A stretch of DNA of 64,000 bases. It comes from Saccharopolyspora rosea. GTDB lineage: Bacteria; Actinomycetota; Actinomycetes; Mycobacteriales; Pseudonocardiaceae. Shown one piece after another: positions 46,036-54,080 of the stretch; positions within the stretch are counted from its first letter, which is position 1, and every line of letters begins with the position of its first letter. The notes beneath the pieces were generated by a model that saw nothing but the letters and a program-made list of their open reading frames with translations, was not told the origin of the DNA and ran no database searches. The stretch spans positions 1,922,001 through 1,986,000 of the forward strand of contig NZ_CP102826.1 in NCBI RefSeq assembly GCF_025643595.1, in the 5' to 3' direction. The translations under genes and the position numbers were made by a program.

Positions 46036-46368
46036 GTGGATGAGGACGTGATCCCGATCCTCCGGGTCGGAGAGGCCGAGGCCGCGGTCAAGTGGTACGA
46101 GCTGCTCGGTTTCACCGTGCAGTGGGAGCACCGGGCCGAACCCGGCTCACCGGCGTTCGTCGAGATCGCGCGCGGCGACGTCCGGCTGTTCCTGTCCGAG
46201 CACGACCACGACGCGCAGCCGGGAACGGCGATCTACCTCCGGGTCCACGACGTGGACGCGGTGGCGGCCGAATTCGGCGTCACGGCGCGGAACCGGCGGT
46301 GGACGCGGGAGGTCGAGCTGCGCGACCCCGACGGGAACCGGGTTCGGGTCGGCATGCCGATCGACTGA
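46036..46368 (+). CDS. VOC (glyoxalase/bleomycin-resistance) superfamily protein
   Basis: 110 residues from GTG 46036, 6 bases after a cacgat -10-like box, so probably leaderless. One VOC domain: VIPILRVGEAEAAVKWYELL at the start, FVEIARGDVRLFLSEH in the middle and VELRDPDGNRVRVGMP at the end, with the metal-position H and E partly kept. The short form resembles bleomycin-binding proteins, which act as dimers. Function not assignable. Confidence 0.82.
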   Translation: MDEDVIPILRVGEAEAAVKWYELLGFTVQWEHRAEPGSPAFVEIARGDVRLFLSEHDHDAQPGTAIYLRVHDVDAVAAEFGVTARNRRWTREVELRDPDGNRVRVGMPID

Positions 46369-46383
46369 CGCGGGCCGGCGACG

Positions 46384-46389
46384 TAGCCT
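46384..46389 (+). promoter_or_regulatory. -10 box before the possible leader peptide
   Basis: TAGCCT fits TANNNT and is followed after 7 bases by ATG 46397, the same spacing as the leaderless recN and NUDIX promoters. Confidence 0.45.
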
Positions 46390-46396
46390 CGGGGCC

Positions 46397-46423
46397 ATGC
46401 CGATGCCCCCGGACGCCCGGTGA
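46397..46423 (+). CDS. Possible 8-residue leader peptide MPMPPDAR
   Basis: ATG 46397 opens an 8-codon frame, MPMPPDAR, ending with TGA 46421-46423. Its stop overlaps the ATG 46423 (TGATG) and the GTG 46420 of the next gene. It is placed to be the first, leaderless reading frame of the transcript, coupling translation into the HyuA-like gene. Three of the eight residues are proline, which could slow ribosomes. Inferred from position only. Confidence 0.35.
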   Translation: MPMPPDAR

Positions 46424-47700
46424 TGCGGCTCGGGGTCCACCTCGACGCCGCGGGTGGCAGGACGGCCGTCGTCGCCGGTGATGAGGTGCGCGCGGGAGGG
46501 GTTTCACCGACTCCGGTGTCGCGGGGTGTTCCCGCCGCGCTCCGCGCCGCGCTGGCCGCCGCGCCCCGGGACCAGGTGGATTCGGTGACCGTCGCGACGA
46601 GCTGGTTCTCCGATGTCCTGGCCACCGGCGACGAACTGGAGCCGGTTGCCGTGCTGCGGCTGGCCCACTCGGACCGCTCGGTCTTCCCGCCGCTGTCCGG
46701 CTGGCCCGAGCACCTGCGCGGGGCGGTGCACGTCGGCAGCTGCGTCCAACCGGGCGGCCACGACCTCAGCGGCCGGCCGTTGGGGGCGCCCGATCAGGAG
46801 GCAGTGCTGCGGTTCGCGCGCGAGTCCGCCGAGGCGGGGGCGCGCGGCCTCGCGGTGACGGCGGTCGGGGCGCCGATGGTGGCCGACCAGGAGATCGCCG
46901 TCGCCGAGGTCGTGCACCGCCGGGCACCGGACCTGCCCGTCACGCTGTCCCACGAGGTCGGCGGTCTCGGCCTGCTCGCCAGGGAGAACACCACCGTGCT
47001 GAACGCGGCGCTGCGCCCGGCGGCCGAGCGCCTCGCCGACGCCGTGCGGGCGGTGGTCGACGAGTTCCTGCCGGGAGTTCCGGTGCTGTTCGGCAGGCAC
47101 GACGCCGCGTTGATGAACACCGAGTACCTGCGCCGGTTCCCGGTCGCCGCGCTGGCCGCCGACGTCGCGGCGGCGTTGCGCGGTGCGGGGGTGCTCGCCG
47201 GTCTCGACGACGCGGTGGTGGTCGAGTGGGACGGCAGCCGCGGCTTCGCGGGCCGGATCGAGACAGGACTTCCCCGGCGCGGCAACGGTTTCCGGAATCC
47301 GAGGTTGAGCCTGCCGCTGCCGGACCTGGTCGCTTCCGGCGCCGACGGCGCGGCGCTGGCGGCGCACGTGCGGGCCGAGCCCGGTCCGGTGGTGGTGCTC
47401 GGCGAGCTCCCGGACGGGCTGTCCGACGCGCGCCGGCTCGCGGACGGCCGGTGGGCGGCGGCGGTGGGCGCCGCCACGGCCCAGCCCGCGGCCGAAGTGG
47501 ACCGGGTGCTGGTGGAACCGAGCTCCGGAGGAGTGGACGGAGCCGTGGACCGGGTTGCCGAGGAGGCGCTGGTGCGGGTGATCAGCGCTGGTGCGCGGCC
47601 GGATTCGGCGCGCGTGGACGGCATCCGCACCACCCCGGTGGCGTACCTGCCCGGCAACGTCCACCGCGTGCAGGTCCGGGCCAGCGGAGTCGTGCAGTGA
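46423..47700 (+). CDS. Degenerate HyuA-like (hydantoinase/oxoprolinase) protein
   Basis: 425 residues from ATG 46423 (GTG 46420 also possible). The chain follows hydantoinase A along most of its N-terminal and central part: HFTN-like VATSWFSDVLATGDELEPVA, LPPLSGWPEHLRGAVHVGSC, RGLAVTAVGAPMVADQEIAV, and the best match VTLSHEVGGLGLLARENTTV and NTEYLRRFPVAALA. But both ATP-binding glycine motifs are lost: the DVGGTxTD start is replaced by LDAAGGRT (residues 7-14), and the second, VDxGGTTTD, by VEWDGSRGFAG (about 267-277). It is also shorter than a full HyuA. So the fold is kept but the ATPase site is not. It overlaps the DUF917 gene by 4 bases. Confidence 0.8.
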   Translation: MRLGVHLDAAGGRTAVVAGDEVRAGGVSPTPVSRGVPAALRAALAAAPRDQVDSVTVATSWFSDVLATGDELEPVAVLRLAHSDRSVFPPLSGWPEHLRGAVHVGSCVQPGGHDLSGRPLGAPDQEAVLRFARESAEAGARGLAVTAVGAPMVADQEIAVAEVVHRRAPDLPVTLSHEVGGLGLLARENTTVLNAALRPAAERLADAVRAVVDEFLPGVPVLFGRHDAALMNTEYLRRFPVAALAADVAAALRGAGVLAGLDDAVVVEWDGSRGFAGRIETGLPRRGNGFRNPRLSLPLPDLVASGADGAALAAHVRAEPGPVVVLGELPDGLSDARRLADGRWAAAVGAATAQPAAEVDRVLVEPSSGGVDGAVDRVAEEALVRVISAGARPDSARVDGIRTTPVAYLPGNVHRVQVRASGVVQ

Positions 47701-48770
47701 CGGGATGGCCGGTCGCCGAGCGGATCGCCGCGGACGACGTGGACCCGTTGTTCGCCGGGGCGCGGCTGTTCACCTCCGGCAGCGGTGGGGGCAGCGGGCT
47801 GGCGAGCGTTCCGGTCGAGTGGCTGCGCGCGGTGCTCCTCGAAACCGGCCCGGTCCGGCTGGTGCGGCCGGGCCGAGCGCGCGGGTGGTGCGCGGCGGTC
47901 GGTTTCGTCGGAGCGCCGTTCCTGCTGGACGAGCAGTTGCCCACCGGGGACGAGGTGCTGCGCGCGGTGCGCCGGCTCGAACGCTGGACCGGTCGTGAGC
48001 TGGACGCGGTGGTGGCGCTCAACGCCGCGGGTGAGAACGCGCTGCTGCCGGTCATCGCCGCCGCGCAGCTGGGCGTTCCGCTGCTGGACGCGGACGGGAT
48101 GGGGCGGGTGTTCCCGCTGGTCGAACAGACGACGTTCGCGCTGTCCGGGATCTCGCCAACGCCGTTGGCGGTCGCGGGCAGCGGCGGAGAGGTCGTCGTG
48201 CTCGACTGCCCGGCGAACCGGTTGGAGGTGCTGCTGCGCCAGACCGTGCTCAGCTGCGGCGGATGGGTGGTCTGCGCCGGTTACCCGGCCGACGCGCGGC
48301 GTCTCGGGTCGGCCGGTATCGACGGCGGCATCAGCCGGGCGCTCGGGGTGGGGCGGTGGTTGCGCGAGGGGGTCGACGGCGACACCGTCGCCCGGCGGTT
48401 GGGCGGCAGATCGCTCGGTCGCGGGAAGGTGATCGACGTCGAGCGGCGGACCGCCCGGTGGGGGTCGCGGACGCTGCCCGCCGCCGCGTCCAGCGTCGTG
48501 GTGCGCGAGGAGTCCGGGCACGTGCTGCGGTTGGAGGTGCACAACGAGGTGCTGTTGGCGCTCGACGACGGAGGAGCCGTGGCGTCGGTGCCGGACGCCA
48601 TCGGCCTGCTGGACGTGCCCGGGCACCAGGTGCTCGGGGTGGAGGACGTCGCGATCGGGCGGGAGGTCGACGTGGTGGTGCTGCCCGCGGCGCAGGCGTG
48701 GCGCGGTCCGCGGGGGCTGGCGCTGGCCGGTCCCGGCGCGTTCGGGCTGGGCGGACCCGGATGGCCATGA
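47697..48770 (+). CDS. DUF917 (S-methyl-thiohydantoin-type) family protein
   Basis: 357 residues, GTG overlapping the previous stop. DUF917 proteins often stand beside HyuA in hydantoinase loci. Family landmarks: GARLFTSGSGGGSG (residues 21-34), ALNAAGENALLPVIAAAQLG, and the best one, PLLDADGMGRVFPLVEQTTF with D131 and D133. The second half (LRQTVLSCGGWVVCAGYPA and LRLEVHNEVLLALDDGGAVA) is the beta-rich domain. Catalytic role not established; pairing with a HyuA-like chain suggests a two-component ring-opening or ring-modifying enzyme. It overlaps the regulator gene (ATGA). Confidence 0.82.
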   Translation: MTGWPVAERIAADDVDPLFAGARLFTSGSGGGSGLASVPVEWLRAVLLETGPVRLVRPGRARGWCAAVGFVGAPFLLDEQLPTGDEVLRAVRRLERWTGRELDAVVALNAAGENALLPVIAAAQLGVPLLDADGMGRVFPLVEQTTFALSGISPTPLAVAGSGGEVVVLDCPANRLEVLLRQTVLSCGGWVVCAGYPADARRLGSAGIDGGISRALGVGRWLREGVDGDTVARRLGGRSLGRGKVIDVERRTARWGSRTLPAAASSVVVREESGHVLRLEVHNEVLLALDDGGAVASVPDAIGLLDVPGHQVLGVEDVAIGREVDVVVLPAAQAWRGPRGLALAGPGAFGLGGPGWP

Positions 48771-50239
48771 CGCGCGCTGACCCGCTGACCGTCGCCGAAC
48801 TGCTCAGTTCGGGCGCGGTCAGCGGAACCGAGGTCGGACCGGCCGGTGACGAACGTCCGGTGCACGCCGTGCGGCTGGTCGACCGGATCGAGGAGATCGG
48901 TGGCGGTGTGCCGCACACCGCGTGCGTGCTCAGCGAAGCGGCGGCGCGCGGCGGCTGGGCGGTCGAGGCCGCGTTGCGGCGGGCCTGGGAGCGGGCCGCG
49001 GCGTGCGTGCTCGCACCGGCGGCGGCGATCAGCTCGCCCTCGGCCGATCTGGTGGCCTCCCGGCTCGGCGTTCCGCTGATCGCGGTCTCCGCCGATCCGC
49101 GCGAGGTGGCCCTGCGGTTGGCGGCGGCGGTGGCCGAGCCCGAGGCCGCGCGGGCGGCGCTCACCGCCCGGTGCGCGCTCCGCGTGGCCCAGGCGGGACC
49201 GAGCGCTCGCGCGGTTCTCGGCGTGCTCAACGGCGAACTCCCCGGTGTGCGGGTGGCGCTGGTGGACGTCTCCGGGGAGGTGGTGGCCGGGCGCCGCGCG
49301 GCAGCGCAGGCGTGGCGCGACGGGCTGGACGTCGTCGTCGAGCCCGTCGTGGGAGTCGGCGGGGCACCGCTCGGGCGGCTCGTCGCCGCCACCGGGGCGC
49401 GTTCGGAGGGCTGGCGGCGGACGGTCCGCGATGTGCTCGCGGTGGCGAAGGGTCAGGTGACCGCGTGGGCGGCGGCGGGGCGGCTGGAGGCGGAGCGGCG
49501 CCCGCGCACGGCCGCCGCGCTGCTGCGGCGGGTGCTCGACGGCGAGCGGTCGGACTCGCTGCTCGAAGGTCTGGCCGCGGTGGGCTGGCCGACCGGTGGC
49601 GTCGCCTCGGCGGTGGCGGTCGTGCCCGTCGACGAGGTGCGGGCGCAGGACGCCGCCGCGCTGGACGCGGAGTTCTGCTCGGTGTGGGAGACCGGCGGTC
49701 CGGGCGGGGTGCTCGCGCCGGAAGGCGGTGCGTGGATCGGTTTCCTGACCGGACGCGACGGCGGCGGTCCCGGGGCCGGGGAGCTGGCGGCCGCGGCCGA
49801 AGGGGTCCGGCGGCTGGCGGAGCGGTTGCCGGTCGCCGCCGGGGTCGGCAGACCGGTGGACGCGACGGCGGGGCTCGCGGAGTCGGTGCGCGGCGCCCGC
49901 GCCGCGGCGACGGTGGCCAGGCAGCAGGGGAGCCGCACCGTGCTGACCGCAGAGAGCATGGGCGTGCGCAGCCTGCTGGCGGCGCTGCCCGACCACCTCG
50001 CCGACACCGCGCGGGAGGTGCTGCCCGCCGTGCTGGACGCGGACGACGGCGAGGTGCTGCTGGCCACGCTGGGCGCGGTGCTCGACGCGGGCGGTTCGGT
50101 GAAGGACGCGGCCCGGGTGCTCGGCGTGCACCGCAACACCGTGACCGCCCGCTTGGAGCGCCTGCGCGGACTCGGCGTGGAGCCCGACGATCCGGCCCGG
50201 CGCCTGGCGCTCCACCTCGCCTGCCACCTGCTGAGGTGA
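48767..50239 (+). CDS. PucR/CdaR-type transcriptional regulator
   Basis: 490 residues from ATG 48767 (48761 also possible). The N-terminal ~120 residues are a PucR domain (LTVAELLSSGAVSGTEVGPA, VLAPAAAISSPSADLVASRL). The C-terminal helix-turn-helix (CdaR type, about 430-485) reads GGSVKDAARVLGVHRNTVTA RLERLRGLGVEPDDP. PucR controls purine and allantoin use in Bacillus; similar regulators often govern hydantoin-related genes. It is coupled to the DUF917 gene and ends only 12 bases from the convergent hyuB stop, so it may also act on hyuAB and the MFS gene. Confidence 0.88.
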   Translation: MTRADPLTVAELLSSGAVSGTEVGPAGDERPVHAVRLVDRIEEIGGGVPHTACVLSEAAARGGWAVEAALRRAWERAAACVLAPAAAISSPSADLVASRLGVPLIAVSADPREVALRLAAAVAEPEAARAALTARCALRVAQAGPSARAVLGVLNGELPGVRVALVDVSGEVVAGRRAAAQAWRDGLDVVVEPVVGVGGAPLGRLVAATGARSEGWRRTVRDVLAVAKGQVTAWAAAGRLEAERRPRTAAALLRRVLDGERSDSLLEGLAAVGWPTGGVASAVAVVPVDEVRAQDAAALDAEFCSVWETGGPGGVLAPEGGAWIGFLTGRDGGGPGAGELAAAAEGVRRLAERLPVAAGVGRPVDATAGLAESVRGARAAATVARQQGSRTVLTAESMGVRSLLAALPDHLADTAREVLPAVLDADDGEVLLATLGAVLDAGGSVKDAARVLGVHRNTVTARLERLRGLGVEPDDPARRLALHLACHLLR

Positions 50240-50251
50240 CCGGGAGACCTG

Positions 50252-51874
50252 CTACACCAACCCGTTCCGCCGGTCCTCGGCGTCGGCTTCGGGGCAGCGG
50301 TCGGCCGGGTCGCCGACGCCGCCGCCTCCGCCGCTGCTGCAGCGGATGACGTCGCCGGCGCGCAGGCGCAGGCCGTTGACCTTCAGCACCCGGCGTTCGT
50401 CCGGTCGGCCCGGGTTGACGACGACCTCCGGTGGCGCGGCGGTCCCGCCGCCGAAGAGCCCCCAGGCGGGCGTCGTCGAGCGCTCCCACCACAGCGAGAG
50501 CGCGGTGTCGGCGTCCAGCTCGTACTCGCGGACCACGCCGTTGCCGCCGCGCCAGCGCCCCGCGCCGCCGGACCCCGGGCGGATCGCGTAGCGGCGGACG
50601 CGCACCGGGTAGCAGGTCTCGAAGACCTCGATCGGCATGTCCTTCAGCGAGCCGTTGACGTTGTTGATCAGCGCGCTCTCGCCGTCGCTGCCCTGCCAGG
50701 CCCCCCAGCCGCCGACCGTCGCCTCCAGGCTGACGAAGTCCCGGCCGGTCCGGGGATCCGAGCCGTACAGCTGGACGATCATCGAGTCGCCGTAGCTGGC
50801 CGCCGCGACCCGGTCCGGCATCGCCGGGGCCAGCGCGCGCACCACCAGGTCGATGAGCAGCCCGAGGTGGGAGAAGTACCAGCCGCAGGCGGCCGGGTCG
50901 GTCGCACCGAGCATCGAACCCTCCCGCACCCGGACCCCCAGCGGCCGGAACGAGCCGCCGTTGAGCGCCACCTGCGGGCTGACGAGCAGCTTGTACGCCA
51001 CCCGGCAGGCCGAGACCGCTTGCGCCGCACCGCAGTTCACCGGTCCGGCCGCCTGGTCGGCGCAGTCGGTGACGTCGATGTCCATCCGCTCGCCGCGGAC
51101 CGCCACGCGCACCGCGACCCGCAACGGCCGGTCCAGGTCGATGCCGTCGTTGTCCAGGTGGCCCGCGGCCTCGTACACCCCGTCCGGGATCGCCGCGACC
51201 AGGTCGCGTTCGATGCGTTCGGTCTGCGCGAAGATCGCGTCCCGGGCCGCGTCCAGTGTGGACCGGCCCCACCGGCGGACGATCTCGACCAGTCGGCGCT
51301 GGCCGGTGCGCGCGCAGGCGATCTGCGCGCCGAGGTCGCCCAGCGCCGAGTCGGGGAAGCGGACGTTGCGGGCGATGACGTCCTGCACGTCGGTCCGGTC
51401 CTGCCCGCCCTCGACGACCCGCACCGGTCCCAGGCGCAGTCCCTCCTGGTGGATCGACGTCGAGTCCATCGGTGTGCCCGGGTCCTTGGCACCGACGTCG
51501 AGCCAGTGCGCGCGCGATGCGGCGAAGCCGACCAACTCGTCGCCGTCGAAGACCGGTGCGTAGACGGTGACGTCGTTGAGGTGGGTGCCGCCGATGTAGG
51601 AGTCGTTGAGCAGCCAGACGTCCCCGGGCCGCCACACGTCCCGGCCGAAGACCTCCTCGGTGTGCCGGGTGCAGACCTCCAGGTTGCCGAGGAAGATCGG
51701 CAGGCCCGAGGACTGGCCGAGCACGTGGTGGTCGGCGTCCAGCAGCGCCACCGCGCAGTCGCGCCCCTCGTAGATGACCGGGGTGTAGGCGCTGCGGATC
51801 AGCGCGGTGTTCATCTCCTCCGCCGCGTTGGCCAGCGCGCAGCGGATGATCTCGGTCGTGATCGGGTCGATCAT
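50252..51874 (-). CDS. hyuB: Hydantoinase B family protein (HyuB)
   Basis: 540 residues, ATG overlapping the hyuA stop. The start MIDPITTEIIRCALANAAEE, then NTALIRSAYTPVIYEGRDCA, PGDVWLLNDSYIGGTHLNDV and RAHWLDVGAKDPGTPMDSTS are diagnostic of the B subunit, as are NCGAAQAVSACRVAYKLLVS and SGGAGRWRGGNGVVREYEL. HyuA and HyuB form ATP-dependent hydantoinase/N-methylhydantoinase/acetone-carboxylase-like complexes. The short length near the average suggests a complete subunit. Confidence 0.92.
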   Translation of the reverse strand: MIDPITTEIIRCALANAAEEMNTALIRSAYTPVIYEGRDCAVALLDADHHVLGQSSGLPIFLGNLEVCTRHTEEVFGRDVWRPGDVWLLNDSYIGGTHLNDVTVYAPVFDGDELVGFAASRAHWLDVGAKDPGTPMDSTSIHQEGLRLGPVRVVEGGQDRTDVQDVIARNVRFPDSALGDLGAQIACARTGQRRLVEIVRRWGRSTLDAARDAIFAQTERIERDLVAAIPDGVYEAAGHLDNDGIDLDRPLRVAVRVAVRGERMDIDVTDCADQAAGPVNCGAAQAVSACRVAYKLLVSPQVALNGGSFRPLGVRVREGSMLGATDPAACGWYFSHLGLLIDLVVRALAPAMPDRVAAASYGDSMIVQLYGSDPRTGRDFVSLEATVGGWGAWQGSDGESALINNVNGSLKDMPIEVFETCYPVRVRRYAIRPGSGGAGRWRGGNGVVREYELDADTALSLWWERSTTPAWGLFGGGTAAPPEVVVNPGRPDERRVLKVNGLRLRAGDVIRCSSGGGGGVGDPADRCPEADAEDRRNGLV

Positions 51875-53910
51875 CGGGCACCTCCCGGGGTGAGCACGAG
51901 CGCGCCGCTGTCGTCGACGGCGCAGCGGAACCGCGGTGGGACGACGGTCGTGGCGGTGGATTCCACGACCACCGCCGGACCTTCGACGGTGAAGCCGGCG
52001 GGCAGGTCGTCGCGCCGGAAGACCGGGGTGTCGCGGGCTTCGCGGTCGAAGACCACCCGCCCGGTGGTGCGGGGCGGTTCGGCGTCGGAGGGCGCGACGC
52101 GGGGCGCGGCGATCCGGGGCAGCTCGCCGAACGCGGTGGTGCGCAGCGCGACGAACTCGACGGGCGCCGCCGGGTTGGCGTGCCCGTAGCGGCGTTCGTG
52201 CAACGCGGAGAAGCGCGCGCGGACGTCGTCGAGGAACCCGGCCTCGGCGGGTTCCTCGGTGTCGCGGAGCGCGACCGGCAACGTGTACTGCTGGCCGACG
52301 TAGCGGACGTCGACCGCGTGCTCGACCCGGCGGTGCTCCTCGGCAACGCCCTCCTCGGCCAGCGCTTCCAGCGCCTGGTGCTCCAGGTCGCGCACCGCCC
52401 TGGACATCTCCGCGCCGTCGAGGTCGGCGCCGGGCGCGAAGTGCGGCCGGGAGAAGTCCTTGCGGATGTCGGTCTCCAGCATCCCCCAGGCCGAGAACGC
52501 GCCGGGCCAGCGGGGCACGACGACCTCGCCGATGCCCAGTTCCGCGGCCAGGAACGCCGCGTGCATCGCGCCCGCCCCGCCGAAGGCGACCAGGCTGAAG
52601 TCCTTGGGCTCGATGCCCTGCTCCACGGTGAGCGTGCGGATCGCCTGCGCCATCTTGGCGTTGGCGACGTCGCAGACCCCCTCGGCCAGCTCCACCGGGT
52701 CCAACCCCAGCTCGTCGCCCACAGTGGACAGAGCTCGGCGCGCGGCGTCGACGTCCAGGCGCAGGTGGCCGCCCGCGAACCAGTCCGGGTCGACGCGGCC
52801 GAGCACGCAGTTGGCGTCGGTGACGGTGGGCCGGGTGCCGCCCCGCCCGTAGCACGCCGGTCCGGGATCCGCCCCGGCCGACTCCGGTCCGACCCGCAGG
52901 CCACCGCCTTCGACGTGGGCGACCGAGCCGCCACCCGCGCCGATGGTGTGGATGTTGACCACCGGCATCAGCAGCGGGAAGCCCTCCAGCTCGGCCTCGG
53001 TGGACACGTCCGGCCTGCCGTCGACGACCAGTGACACGTCGAAGGACGTGCCACCCATGTCGACGCAGATCAGGTTCCGGCGGCCGAGCGACCGGGCCAG
53101 CGCGACACCGCCCATGGTCCCGCCGACCGGACCGGACAACAGCGTCTGCAGCGGTGCGCGCCGGGCGGTCTCGGCGCTGACGATGCCGCCGGACGACTGC
53201 ATCACGTGCACCGGGACGCCGAGGCCGCGTTCGGCGAACTCCTTCTCCAACCGGGACAGGTAGGTGCGCACCACCGGCGCGGTGTACGCCTCGACCACCG
53301 CCGAGGAGGTGCGTTCGTACTCCCGCCACTCGCGCGCCACCTCGTGGGACAGCGAGATCGGCGCGTCCGGGCCGAGTTCGGCGCGCAGCACCTCGGCGGC
53401 GCGGCGTTCGTGGGCCGGGTTCAGGTAGCTGAACAGGAAGCACACGGCGATCGCCCCGAAGTCCTCGGCGCGGAACCGGGCCGCCGCGGCGCGCAGCGCG
53501 TCCTCGTCCAGCGGCGCGATCTCGCGACCGGAGTGGTCCAGCCGTCCGCCGATCTCCGCGGTCGCGCTGCGCTCCACCAGCGGCCGGGGTTTGCGGTAGT
53601 GCACGTCGAACAGCCGGTTCCGGTTGCCGCGGGCGATCTGGTAGACGTCGCCGGTCCCCTCGGTCGCCAGCAGCAGCACCGGAACTCCGCGCCGTTGCAG
53701 GAAAGCGTTGAGCCCCTGGGTGGTGCCGTGCACGGTGAACGCGATCTCGGCGGGGTCGGCGCCGACGCCGCCGAGCGCGTTGAACACCCCTTCGGTGAGG
53801 TCGTGCGGCGTGGTCGAGGACTTCGCGGCGGCGTAGGTGCCGGTGGCCTCGTCGTAGGCCACCACGTCGGTGAAGGTCCCGCCGATGTCCATCGAGACCC
53901 GGTAGGTCAT
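51871..53910 (-). CDS. hyuA: Hydantoinase A family protein (HyuA)
   Basis: 679 residues from ATG 53910, with gggag upstream. Unlike the paralogue at 46423 it has both ATP-site motifs: SMDIGGTFTDVVAYD (7-15) and ICVDMGGTSFDVSLVVDG, and NIHTIGAGGGSVAHV follows. The C-terminal HyuA_C region (YVGQQYTLPVALRDTEEPAE, FSALHERRYGHANPAAPVEF) is complete. With HyuB it should hydrolyse a five-membered cyclic amide such as a hydantoin or 5-oxoproline with ATP; the exact substrate is unknown. Its promoter has TACGGT on the minus strand at 53947-53952. Confidence 0.93.
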   Translation of the reverse strand: MTYRVSMDIGGTFTDVVAYDEATGTYAAAKSSTTPHDLTEGVFNALGGVGADPAEIAFTVHGTTQGLNAFLQRRGVPVLLLATEGTGDVYQIARGNRNRLFDVHYRKPRPLVERSATAEIGGRLDHSGREIAPLDEDALRAAAARFRAEDFGAIAVCFLFSYLNPAHERRAAEVLRAELGPDAPISLSHEVAREWREYERTSSAVVEAYTAPVVRTYLSRLEKEFAERGLGVPVHVMQSSGGIVSAETARRAPLQTLLSGPVGGTMGGVALARSLGRRNLICVDMGGTSFDVSLVVDGRPDVSTEAELEGFPLLMPVVNIHTIGAGGGSVAHVEGGGLRVGPESAGADPGPACYGRGGTRPTVTDANCVLGRVDPDWFAGGHLRLDVDAARRALSTVGDELGLDPVELAEGVCDVANAKMAQAIRTLTVEQGIEPKDFSLVAFGGAGAMHAAFLAAELGIGEVVVPRWPGAFSAWGMLETDIRKDFSRPHFAPGADLDGAEMSRAVRDLEHQALEALAEEGVAEEHRRVEHAVDVRYVGQQYTLPVALRDTEEPAEAGFLDDVRARFSALHERRYGHANPAAPVEFVALRTTAFGELPRIAAPRVAPSDAEPPRTTGRVVFDREARDTPVFRRDDLPAGFTVEGPAVVVESTATTVVPPRFRCAVDDSGALVLTPGGAR

Positions 53911-53975
53911 CTGTGACTCCCTCAGGTCGGATCGGTGATGTCCGCGACCGTAGGGAGCCGCCCAAACCGCGGTCT

Positions 53976-54019
53976 GGGCCGCGTGCACACCGCACCGCTC
54001 GGTGCTGTGCACGCGGCCC
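53976..54019. promoter_or_regulatory. 44-bp near-palindrome between hyuA and the MFS gene
   Basis: GGGCCGCGTGCACA (53976-53989) and TGTGCACGCGGCCC (54006-54019) are perfect 14-bp arms, and inside them GCACCG/CGGTGC (53992-53997, 54000-54005) pairs again, with a 2-base bulge. It holds two GTGCAC cores 24 bp apart, just over two helical turns. A third inverted repeat, CCGGACC/GGTCCGG, follows (54018-54037). It lies between the two divergent promoters, so it is probably the shared operator. Confidence 0.65.
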
Positions 54020-54042
54020 GGACCGCCGCCGGTCCGGCGGCG

Positions 54043-54048
54043 TAGCTT
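54043..54048 (+). promoter_or_regulatory. Possible -10 box of the MFS gene
   Basis: TAGCTT fits TANNNT and lies 32 bases before the MFS start, just to the right of the long palindrome. Confidence 0.4.
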
Positions 54049-54080
54049 GCTCGCCCACACGCCAACCGGTGGGAGGAACG

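Noticed and set aside
46423-47700. Calling the HyuA-like gene a pseudogene
   Set aside because: The frame is intact, codon use is like its neighbours, and it is coupled by overlap to DUF917, so loss of the ATP motifs alone does not make it a pseudogene.
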